From: Cyanoderma ruficeps
Lineage: Eukaryota > Chordata > Aves > Passeriformes > Timaliidae
Assembly (NCBI GenBank): GCA_008694505.1
Contig: VZDJ01001050.1
Coordinates: forward strand, 766,301-830,300
Length of the DNA stretch: 64,000 bases
Direction: 5' to 3'
Within the stretch, counting starts at the first letter, position 1; each line of letters opens with the position of its first letter. Of this stretch, positions 35,631 through 46,800 are shown in pieces. The notes under the pieces are model-generated. The model had not been told where the DNA came from, did no database searches, and saw only the letters and a list, made by a program, of their open reading frames with translations. The translations under genes were made by a program, and so were the position numbers.

Positions 35631-36159
35631 GGAATTAAGATAAACTTGTAAATTTCTAGAGAGCAGGTATTTCTTTCTTTGTATAGTGACTAAGGTTTTA
35701 TAAATGTAGACCTTGCAAAAGCTCTTATTTCAATGCTCTGTTGTAAAGAATATACTGAAAGTATATTGCATGATTTGATGTCTGTCTGCCACTTGCATAG
35801 GAATTTTCCACAACCATAGTATACCATTGACTGTGACCTGTGACCCATAGTAAAGAAAGGCTAATCTGTAATTAAGAAACTTGGTACATAATTAGATTTG
35901 ACACAGTACTTATTTTATTATTGCCTGATCTCTTCATACATGTTCCTATTTATGCACTCTTAATTTAAGGTCAGGATGACTCCCTACATATGTAAAATAA
36001 TTATGTGAATACTGATTCTATCTGGCTTTGAAGTACTTCATTTAGTTGCACTGCCAATATTCAGTAGTTACGAAAGGTAGTTGAAAAAAAATTATTCCTT
36101 TAGACTTTTTTTCCTCCTCCTAAAATTTTAGTATGTATTTACTTTTATTTACAGTACAG
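35631..36159. other. Intergenic sequence, no gene seen
   Basis: Nothing recognised. Confidence 0.5.
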
Positions 36160-36530
36160 CTAAAGCCCACTTTTCTCTCAGGACCCTCACGGCACTGACA
36201 GACCCTACCAGAACTGCTCAGCCTGCTGCTATGCCTCTCCACAACCTGTGCAATGCCCAGGATCCTGTGCCAGACCCCACGGCCACCAGCTCCTGTCCCA
36301 GTCATGCTGTAGCAGAGCTGGTCACCCACCTCCCTCACCCCTCCCTTGCCCAGCCTCTGAGCTGATGTCCCAGCCTTGCCCTGCCCACCCTGGTCCCTGC
36401 CTGAAGCCTAGGTAGGGGCTGCCTCTCTCTGCTTCCATGTGGCATCCTCTGTGTGTGCAGGGAACATCTCTCCCTGCACCCTGATACTCCCTGATTCTCC
36501 CTGTTTGGTGTGCTTTCTAGTTTGTCCCTG
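36160..36530. other. Isolated G+C-rich, CpG-poor patch
   Basis: About 370 bases rich in CCCTGCC, CCAGCC and CTCCCTG words within A+T-rich DNA. CpG is rare, so it is not a CpG island. Read in either direction it resembles the U3 part of an LTR or another old insertion, but I cannot name a family or find termini. Minus-strand frames through it (36120-36338, 36335-36559) are low-complexity. Confidence 0.5.
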
Positions 36531-36889
36531 TTAAGTAAATACAGACTGTCTACCATCATTTAGCTTATACAAATTAATTTCCCATGGAAAAGAGAGAGAA
36601 GTTGAGTCAGAGTAATTTAAATGTTCCAAAAGGAGTCTTAGCACAGACTGCTCACAGGTGCTCTGCACTTGGAGTGCCTTTCCACTGGAGTTACAGCTGC
36701 CTGCGGTCACCACAGTAAAGCTGTTATGTTCTTTTGGTTTGGGTTAATTTTTTGCTCCTGCATAGATGCTCATCACAAACAATATTACAGCCTCAAGAAG
36801 ACAAGGTTCAGTTGCAAAGTTGAGAATGTAACAGTTCTCAGAACATCTTTTTTAAGAGAGTTTGTTTACACAGTACTCAATAAAATCAA
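36531..36889. other. Intergenic sequence, no gene seen
   Basis: Nothing recognised before the A-rich repeat. Confidence 0.45.
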
Positions 36890-36957
36890 TAAAAAAAACA
36901 AAAACAAAAACAAAAAAACCCAAAACAAACAAACAAACAAAAAAAACCCAAAAAAAG
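36890..36957. repeat. A-rich (CAAA)n low-complexity tract
   Basis: Runs of A broken by single C, with short CAAA repeats and two AACCC interruptions. The Lys/Asn-rich reading frame through it is a by-product. Confidence 0.92.
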
Positions 36958-38941
36958 TACACTCCAGACCACAGAGCAAAAAAAAGGCTAGAGTTCACTA
37001 CAAGGCCAGAAGAACACACATGTGCACATGCTACAACCTTGTTTTTAAAAGGCTGCTAGTAAGCTAAAAGTTGCAAAAATACATTATTTAATCCTGCATT
37101 TAAATACCACTTTACTGTGTGATAAGTTTGTGCTCTAATACTTTCCACCCATCCAGGATGACACGTCACTCAGAGTCATTTTTTGGGAAGACATACCTTC
37201 TGTCTGCAATAAGGTTTAGTCACATAGGGTTTAGAGAAGGAATCTATCATTTTCTTGCAAGCAGCAGTGGTAATTTATAAGCTTTCAGAAGCAGACATGA
37301 TTGGCACGTGCTTGGTGGATTCTTCTTAAAGAAAACTGTTAGACCTGTCTAATTAACTAGCTAGCTAATGATCTTTCCAGACCTAATAAATATCTCAATA
37401 AAGATTATGTTCAAATCTTGGGCCAAGCAGAGCATCTCCTTTTGCATTTCTAGAGCCAGTAACTGAATAAACTCAGTCAGCTGAATACTGGATATCTGTC
37501 TAGCATTGTCAGATGCTTCTCTTTGCAGAAGCCAGGAAAAGATAAGTGGTCAAAATAGAACCTACTGTAAGGAAGATAAAAGAAAACATTTCAGAAGTCA
37601 GATGGAGAACAAGTTGAAGAGAAAGAGATATAGATAGGGATATGCAGACTTTGGAAGAAGGCATCACTCAGAGATGCAAAGGAGCTCCTTCTGAATTTGT
37701 AATTTAGGCAGCAGCAGCAGAGGGGAAAGTCTACAGATGAAAGGATAGACAGCTGTTTAGAGGCATGCATAAAAGAGGAATGAATAAAACTCAAAGCCAG
37801 AAACAGTAGAATTAGATGAATGCAAAAGGATGGGTCTTGACAAAAAATGAACATGATATTTTTCTGCCATTTGCGTTTGCATTTTTCTATCCCCCGTAAA
37901 TATCATGAAACTTGTCAGCAAAAAGTACATTACAGACTTTTAAAATGCTGTTCCTTGTGGAGAATATCACAATAATTCCAGGACAATTTAACCTGTTAAT
38001 TCTAGTTTTAGATACGGTTCTGCACCTAATGAGCCAAAAATTGCTGATGGCACAACTCATGTTTCACCTTATAGACTTTTGTTTTGCTTGGGTTTTTGAT
38101 TCGTTCACAAAACAGGTGGACAGAGTGTTTAACAGAGTTGTGCTCTTAAGCAGGTTATTGCTGATGCAACCTCTCTTTCCTGTAACATGGAAGTGGGAAC
38201 AGGGTGAATAAGCAGTATGGAGGACTCCTTCTCCAGTCTTGGCCTCAAGACCAGTTGTCCAATCCCAGCCACTGTTCTAACCTTTCTTTCCTGTTTCCAG
38301 TTCTGCTCTCCATCAGCATCCAATTCCTTCTTAATTAATTCCATTAGCTCATGACAGAGCCCTTCCTGAGTCTCCTCGAGAACTTCCCCTGAAAAAAACC
38401 ATGATATAGGATAATTCCAAAATGAAGGCCAGTTTCCTACTGATTACTAAGTCATTAATGAACAGTGTTGATTGATAAAAAGAATTATCAGAATTTCTTT
38501 ATTGTCAAGTGCAATATTTTTTCTTCTTCATGAAACCAAGATAATTTAGTTAAAAAATGAAATAAAAAATACACTGTATTTGAGGTAATAGAAAATACCA
38601 TTCTGCAGTATTTAAGCTTTAAAAAGTTGTCAAGATACTCTCAAATTAACTCTATGATATGCCTAGCTGCCTGTAGACCTGACAATAGGGGAATTCTTTT
38701 TTTTTTACTGTCTTAATATGATGATACTGTCATTCTCCCTATTCTGCATGCCATTAAGTGACAGTAAACTTTAAGTACTCATAAGCATGATTCTTAGTGT
38801 CAGAAAGAAAGCCATATTCCTTATTCATATGTTTATTAAAGCATTTAATACAAAAAAGTTTAGTCTAATTAATTCTACAGAATTAATCACCCCATACATC
38901 CTGAAATCACAGCATATTAGGACAAAAAAATCATGGAATAG
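36958..38941. other. Intergenic sequence, no gene seen
   Basis: No repeat family or exon recognised. Minus-strand frames near 37.6-37.85 kb and 38.1-38.3 kb have random composition. Confidence 0.5.
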
Positions 38942-40540
38942 ACAAGACCAGCCCTCAGGAATCTCTGAACCAAGAGATCAGGGTAGAGGAATGTTGGAAG
39001 GAGCACTTTCACTTGGTCAAAGATTATTAGACTGGAGAACCCCTAAGCAAACCTGACATCAACCAGTCCATGGGGACATCCTGACAGGATGCATCCATGA
39101 ATGCTGAAAGAGATGGTGAATACCATAGCTGGTCCCCTTATGGTCATCTTTGAAACATTATGGAGAATCGGGAGAGGTGCCTGAAGACTGTAAAAAAAGC
39201 AATTGTCATCCCAGTCTTCACAAAGAGCAAGAAGGAGGACTCAGGTGGACCAGCCAGTCCACCTCACCTCAATCCCTGGAAAGGTGATGGAGCACCTCAT
39301 TCTGGAGGCCATCTCTACCCACATGGATGACAAGAATGAGATCAGGATGGAGTCAGCATGGATTCAGCAAAGGGACGTCATGCTTGGCCCATCTGATTGC
39401 TTTCCACGGTGAAACAACTGCCTGGATAGATGGATGAGGGGAGAGCAGTGGACATTGTTCCACCTGGACTCCAGCAAGGCTTTCAACACTGTCTCCCACA
39501 ACTACCTCACAGGCAAACTCAGGAAGTGTGGCCCGGATGAGGGGACAGTGAGGTGGACTGAGAACTGTCTGAATGGCAGATCCCAGAGGACTGTTATCAG
39601 TGGCACAGGGTCTGGCTGGAGGCCTGTCACAAGTGGTGACCCCCCAGATTCAGTAGTGGGCCTGCTGCTGTTTAACTTCTCCACCAGTGACTTGGATGGA
39701 TGAAGGGGAAGTTGCCTCTTCAGCAAGTTCATTGATGACACAGAGCTGGGAGCAGTGGCTGATACCCCACAGGGCCATGCAGCCCTTCAGAAGGGCCTTG
39801 ACAGGGTGGAGAGGTGGGCAGAGGGGAACTGTCTGAAATTCAACACAGGCAAATTCAGGGTCCTGCACTCGGGGTGGAATAACCCCAGGCACCAGCACAG
39901 GCTGGAGGCTGATCTGCTGGGAAGCAGCTCTGTGCAGGACCTGGGGTTCCTGCTGGACTGCAAGCTGCCCATGAGCCAGCAGTGTGGCCTTATGGCCAAA
40001 AAAGTCATTGGTGTCCTGGGGTGCATCAAGAAGAGCATTGCCAGCAGGACAAGGGGGATGATCCTGCCCCTCTACTCAGCCCTGGTGAGGCACATCTGGA
40101 GTGCTGTGTCCAGTTCTGGGCTCTTCAGGACCAGAGAGAGACAGAGCTGCTGAAGCTGGTCCAGAGGAGGGTGACAAAGATTATTAGGGGACTGGAGCAT
40201 CTCTCATACATGGAAAGGCTTGGCTATTAAAATCTGAAGAGAGAGTGTCAGTGGATGGATCCAGGCTGTGCTCAGTTGTGCCAAGCAATAGGACAAGAAG
40301 CAGTGGGCTCAAACTGATGCACATGAAGTTCCACCTCAATGTGAAGAAGAGATTCTTTACTGTGCAGGTGACTGGAACAGATTATTGAGAGCAGTTGTGG
40401 AGTCTTCCTCACTGGAGATATTCAAGAACAATCTGGATGTGATCCTGTTCAATGCACTCTGAGAAGATCCTGCTTGAGCAAGCATGTGAAACTACTCTGG
40501 TCCCTTCTAACTTGGCCAGCTCTGTGATTCTGAGGCTTTT
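38942..40540 (+). mobile_element. CR1 LINE fragment (copy B), 5'-truncated
   Basis: Same region and strand as copy A. It begins GACAAGACCAGCCCTCAGGA and ends near GCTCTGTGATTCTGAGG. It keeps a tail segment that copy A has lost (GGGCTCAAACTGATGCACAT through GATTCTTTACTGTGCAGG at about 40305-40370). The centre, 39242-40155, is about 98% identical to 8392-9300 (18 substitutions and two small indels by direct comparison), whereas both outer parts are much more diverged. The right end abuts a CR1 fragment in the opposite orientation. Confidence 0.93.
39203..40230 (+). pseudogene. CR1 ORF2 reverse transcriptase remnant (copy B)
   Basis: One frame runs from 39203 to 40153 with only two in-frame stops, TGA at 39410-39412 and TGA at 39701-39703; it then shifts by one to continue as VQRRVTKIIRGLEHLSYMERL to 40230. 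RT features are FHLDSSKAFNTVSHN and SKFIDDTELG (FIDD in place of the family's FADD). The first TGA, the FIDD change and the frameshift near 40090 are shared exactly with copy A at 8323-9319. A 4-bp GGAT duplication at about 39695-39702 is specific to this copy. Confidence 0.9.
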
Positions 40541-40815
40541 CTTCTCCTCAATGGTGAGATCAAGTTTTCTGTGTTTCCTCGTATGAGAGTTGCTCTAGTT
40601 CCATCATGATATTAGTAGCTCTTTGCTGGACCCTTTCCATATTCGTATAGGTGTCTTTTACGGTAGAGCCCAGAATGTGAAACCACACTTGAGGTGTGAC
40701 CTTACCAGTGTTCAGTCGATCAGGGAAGGATCACCTGCCTCAAACTGCTGGCAACACTCCTCCTAAGGCAGCTGAGGACACTGCCTTCTTTCATGCAGGG
40801 GCAAATTGTGTGAAT
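40541..40815 (-). mobile_element. CR1 fragment, minus strand
   Basis: Plus-strand words in reversed CR1 order: AGAGTTGCTCTAGTTCCATC, CTTTGCTGGACCCTTTCCAT, GAGCCCAGAATGTGAAACCA, TGAGGTGTGACCTTACCAGT, GGATCACCTGCCTCAAACTG, CTGGCAACACTCCTCCTAAG. It lacks the CR1 3' terminus, which should lie on the left, so it was broken, most simply by insertion or rearrangement involving copy B next to it. Confidence 0.85.
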
Positions 40816-40841
40816 ATGAAGGAGTTCATTGTCTGGAATAG

Positions 40842-40859
40842 GAATATTCTAGAATATTC
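40842..40859. promoter_or_regulatory. Perfect 18-bp palindrome matching a four-unit heat shock element
   Basis: GAATATTCTAGAATATTC equals its own reverse complement and fits the HSF pattern GAAnnTTCnnGAAnnTTC with all four units intact. It lies at the edge of CR1-derived sequence, far from any promoter visible here. The motif match is exact; function is not shown. Confidence 0.55.
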
Positions 40860-43800
40860 AGTCCTAAAGAAGATTGTCATCATTTTGAGAGAACATCAGT
40901 CTGTATAACGATGAATCCCTTTTTTAGTAAAACTGATCGTCATACTGGCTAATGTCCACTATATTAATCTAAGACACTAGTACATATATATAATTTATGG
41001 TCTCTTGACACACCTATTAGGGCAGGATGTTTATAGAATGTAAACTAAACACATCACGCAGTAAGGACTAATTTTTTTAAGCATTTTGGTGCTGGACAAC
41101 CACTGAAATCTTTGGAAAACGTGCCAGAAGACCTCTAAAGTCACATAAAGTGAATAGAATATAGATTCCAAACATTTTAAAACTGTTTAGCAAGAGAACA
41201 ACAGTCTTAGCCCCATCCTCATAGCAGATAAAACACTTCTCTTCTTCTGTAACCCACCTGCTAATAGTTGCTCACAAGAACCTTCTAACATATCTTAGCA
41301 TTGAGAAATGAAAAACTGATCTAACATTAGATATGCAAGTAGAAAGTAATTACATACATTGCTAATGGCTTTAAAGAGGTTTGAGAAACAGTTTATGAAA
41401 TATTGCAGGTAGAAATGCGATGTGTTTTTCACTCAAGAAGATGAAGATGAATAAACTGTAGATACAATAAATTACTAACTGCTGTTCTCTAACAATTAGT
41501 TTTAAGAAATTTGCTGATCAAGCTTCTTTTTTTCACAGTTCCAGTTTTATGACAGAATCATAAATAATGCAATATTATAATTTTTTTTTATATTCTATAC
41601 TGTATTTCTGTCCTTCATAGGCTTCCCGAGGGCTAACTAAAGCATGCTTTGAAATAATTAGAAATACATAGTTGATTTCTTTTCTGGCTAATTGTTCTAC
41701 CCCAAGAAATCTTTCACCCCTCCAAAATTGTGACTGCCTTAATTTTACTGTAGTTCAACAGCAACTGTTAAACATTTGTAATTGAAAACTTCAGAGAGAC
41801 ATTGGTTTATATACCAGCCATTTATTCTCAAGAATAAATCTCAACTTTCCTTCAAAAATAGAGTTTATCTGGGACAAAGCAGATAAATTTAGCAAGGTGG
41901 AAAAGAATTCAGAAGAAAATGAAGTTCTCTTCCTAGTCATTAGTATAGCAACTCCAATGCAAATTCCTTTTTTGTAGTAGTAGTTGGAAATTGCTCCAAT
42001 TAAACAATAGATTTCAAAAGCAGAACTGTACTACACAGTCTGAGAAATCATGAAAAAAACCTAAAGAAGACAGAATCTATAGAAAAAAAATCTAGAAAGT
42101 CTAGATAAAAATCTATCGTAATCTGTAATTTGTTCAGATTTCATGCCAGAAAGTCAAACAAAGATTAGTTAATATTTAGATATATATAATAGAAATTATA
42201 GTAGTAAAAACATCAAGAACAGAAAAATGAAAACTAGTGATTTCATATTATTTAGGTTTGACATAGTGTTCTGGAATTAAAAGTATAAAATATATTAAAA
42301 TTTTCTGAATTTTCTGATATACAGAAAAGAACTGCTGAAAATGAAGATTTTCTCTTCTTTTTAAGATAAATTTCCATGCCACTTCAGTATCTGTCATAAT
42401 GGCTGCCATTCTATTTCTAGCACTTACCTGAGTAATGATGCCTGAGTTTTGTATCTTAACTGTGTGCTGGAAAGAAACATATTATTTTGTGTATTACTGC
42501 ATAGAAATGAGGCAACTATATACCATTGGTCTTTAAAACTCTTTCCATTTTCAGGCAGAGAATATTCTACCTTACAGATGAATTATTCTAAACAGCATTA
42601 CATTACTCTTCATCTGTGACTTCAGTTTTTAAAAATAAAGCAAACCAGCTGTTTATACAGCAATACAGGAGGAATGGGAATGTTTTGTTTTTTCTGCTCA
42701 GTTTTTCTTAACCATTAGGATGTAGAGGAAGCTAGTCTATCCTGCATTTACAAATAGTGAAATATATGATCTAATAGGGAAGACTTCCATCCACCTACCA
42801 TTAACTCATAAATTGTAAAGACTGGTAAAAAAATAAAATATAATGCAGATTATGAAATAAGCAAAAGTAAAAAATTATAAATGCTTCTTCTTTACTTCTG
42901 GCAGCTAAGTAGATAATGATAAATACACATGAACACACCATTTTCTGTTTTGAAATGCGATTGGGACAGAATTCTCACTGCCACATTTACCATAAAGAAA
43001 ACCTTGCATTTACAGGAACAATTGAAATGCTGGATACAGAAGGGTTTCTGACCATCTTTAGCAACAGTCTTTGGTCACTAGCTGGGATTGTTGGTCACCT
43101 TCAGGGAAGAATGAAGCAAATAATATTGCCTGAACAAAGAAAATTTGTCTGTCAAAGGCTTTTTCCTTCTACAGTCATCAAGACTCCAGAGCATATCTAT
43201 AACGTCAGCCCTCAGTTCACTCTGTGCTTGGAATAGAGAGTCCTTCAGATGTTTTGTCCTGAACTAGAAAACAAATATGCAAAAATAATTTGTCCATGAC
43301 ACACTGGATGTTCATTGTCTGGCAAAGAAGAAGCTAGAACATTTTGATACACATGCAGTGAGCTGGTGTGAAGGACTAGGCTTGTGTAAGTGTGAAATGA
43401 GAAAACTTCAGAGGACATGATGGAAGAAAATACACTTTAAATACAGATATTAATATTAGGTTTATTCCTATTTCTGATCAAAGCATGGTTTTGAACCTAT
43501 TTTATCATCTTCTGGTGAGAGCAACTCCAGTTCATGCCAGAAGAGGGGAGTCTTCTCTTTCACCACAACTACCTGGGCATAGGAACAGTTGTCTTGGGTT
43601 GGACTACCTTGTTTTCACAGTTTGTCCAGACTGAACCTTTTTTTAATTAAAAAAAAGACTTAGCATTCCAGATGTGACTTACAAATAAAAGCACCTTCAC
43701 TAGGTCCATGTGTTTTTACATGCGCACAGTTTTTTTTTAAAACAACTATGAAAAGGCAGCACCAGCCTAAATTCCTTAAAAATTACCCCACATTAGACCT

Positions 43801-46800
43801 GATGTTCTGATTGTGACAGAGAGGTAAGAGAAACTCAGAATATAAGAAGTTAAGGACATGTTTTGAAAGTGAGATAATAGGGTTACTCATAGGTTTTAAG
43901 GCTATCTTATTAGATTCTATATTTAATTCAATTTTTTTTAATGTTCCACCTTTGCTATAATCCTCTTACAAATATGCTTGTATGGCAGTCTGAGGAATGT
44001 CTGACTTTTTCTGTCTGGGTTTAGAAGGAAACAGGCTTTGGGAAGCATTTTTGAGTGAAAAGGAAGATGCATGCCTTTTATATTTTTTTTCTCATCATTC
44101 AGCATGGAAAGATATCTAGAGATGTAATAAAAAGGAGTGATAGAATTAATGGAAGTCGGGAAGATACAATGTAGTTAATGTAGCATTCTTTATAATACTC
44201 CTAAAGAGGAGGAAAAGAGACATCCAAAATGTTGGATTTTAAGAGCTATTCAAATACTATTGTAGAGGTTGAAAACAAGGGATCTGATCAGATCATCTCA
44301 CAAAGACAATGCCATTAGCAGGTTTGTTGAGAAAAAATTGGTCTGAATTATCATATTCTTCTCAGATCCATGACCTGAATAGACCACGTTTACCACAATT
44401 GTGTTTCAAGTTCTTCTGTAGCCAGATAAAATAATGGTTTGACCATTTCAGCCGTTACATTATTCAAATAAAGCCTGAAACACTATAGGAGTTTAAAAAT
44501 ATACAACAACCATCTTTATAAAACTTGTTATAGCCTGGGTAGAATCCAGCTGGGTAGAATGGTAAATGGCCACCACCATTGCTAATGTAGAAGGTCCTTG
44601 GAGACATAATTAAAAGTCTAAAGAGGAAACTGTCACACTGTTGGAAAGAAAGAAAAAAGAAAGCCCGCTAGGGGACAGAGATCAAATAGAACAATATTTT
44701 ACTCTGTTCCACTAAATATAACAATTAAAACCCAATATTTTTGTTCATACAGAAAGTCAATTCTGAAACGGTTTTCTATGTACAATACACATTTATACTT
44801 ACATAATGCTTTTGAGATGGGTTTGCCAAGAAAGTTCGTGGGTATTAATTGTAGAGATCAGTTAATCAGCTTGAGCCAAAGGGATCCACTGAGGTTTGAG
44901 CTCTGATCTAAAACCTGAAATATGTTGTGCATCTTACCCCTTCATGGACAACACTCAGTTTTATCTTCGAGGAGTGTGGCAGCCTCAAAGAGAGAGAGAG
45001 ATACAAAAGCCTCAAATAAATTTGAGTTGTCAGGCCAAAGGTCTAAGACCTCAGGAGGTGAACTGCAGGCACACAGTCAACAGACCTAGAAAGTGGATGT
45101 TCTATATTGCATTATTGTTTTTCAAGTGGAAATGTATTCTTGCAAGAACAGTAAAACCAAGTGTTGATAATACCACTATTTCAACAATGTTGTGTGAGGA
45201 GCCAAAGCACTAGTAAGAGTGCCGCTTTTAGCATTTTGCACCAGCTGGAGCTAATATAGGGGTATATCTCAAAGCAATCCACATCAGTACCTATATAGCT
45301 CTTAAAGCATACAACACTCTCTCAGCTTAAAAGCAGACAGTTCAGGCTACAGACTGTGAATATTTCTAAGCTGTAAAGTAAAGATATTACTGTCAATACG
45401 TCCCTAATGGAAGCAAAAATCCTAAAGAGATAACTAAAATATTTCTAAAGTAGCAAGTCAAAAGAAACCCACAAGGTCTTGACGTGAGGTCAGAATGTGA
45501 CATTTGTATTTCTTCTATTTTCAGTACAGAAGGGGTAAAAACTAATACATAGTATCAATCAAGAGAGGAATGAATACTAAAGTAGCTTAAAAAAGACATC
45601 TTGTTAATCTAATTTCAAGTGTTTTAAAAAACAGGATTAGAAATAAATGCCAGGGATGTCTCCATAGAAAGAAATGGAAAAAAATGTGGCATCTTTGACA
45701 ACTGGTATGGCAGCACAGAAATATGAACAAAAAGACATATCGGGAGATCTCAGGAAAATCTGTACATAAATCCTATGGCAGCAAACTATCAAAATAAGAT
45801 TTTAAAAAATGGATGAAAACTAATGTTTTGAGATAGAAAGGTTACACAGATAGTAAATTTCATTTACTTTGGTTAGTGAATTAATGCACTTAAAATTCCC
45901 ACAGGCATCTCACTGAGAAGAACCTTGCCTAAGAATTCATGCTCAAGAAAATAAAGATAGGACAGAAGATAAGGTAGAGAGAATTCCACAGAATTGCCAA
46001 ATATTAACCTCTGAAAAAAAAGTCTTGAAATGTTTATTATTTACAAAATGATGTTTCTATAAGTAAATTACTAAAATTCACTACATTACAAACAACATGT
46101 GATGTTAGAGAAAACAAAAAGCATCAGAAAAAAAATCTGCTGGGAAAATTCTGATCCTAGCAGCTTCTTCAGCAGGATGAGAATTTCTTCCACTGAGAAA
46201 ATTAAATAAGGGGGTGGTACCATAGAGAAAAGATCCAATACTAACTAAGTGAACTGAAACAAATGAATTGGAAAACACCACATAAACAGATATAACTAGT
46301 ATGGGAAATAAACATTCCTCCCACAAACCTGCCATGCATGTTGGCAAAAACTAAGACAAAATGATTTGTGATAGAGATTGAATTACATTTGAGTAAGTAA
46401 TGCTGCAAGTACCATTATTCATTAGAATCTGTTAATAAGTTTGGGATTTTTTTTTAAATACAACATAACATTTCACTTTTGCCATTTAAAGTAAAGAAAA
46501 AAAAATCACATATGCAGAGGTTTCTTTTAGAACAAGTTAGAATATTTACCTGTAGCTTCAATCAAGCTATGAAGAATAGAGAACAGGAAGTAACACCCCT
46601 GTTCAGAGTCGTCACTATAAACATGGAGTAAGTTCTGGAAACTTTATGAAAAGTTACTCTGAATTCTAAGGTAGATCAGTAGACTACAACTCTGTTGATA
46701 ATGAGCCTGTATATAATTTATAGATTATATACATGCACTACAATATTAATATCTTATGTGTAAAATACTTTAAAATCAAAATTTAAAAAAGGATTATATA

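Noticed and set aside
36669..37067. 132-codon Lys/Asn-rich frame
   Set aside because: Half of it is the A-rich repeat at 36890-36957 and the remainder has no domain.
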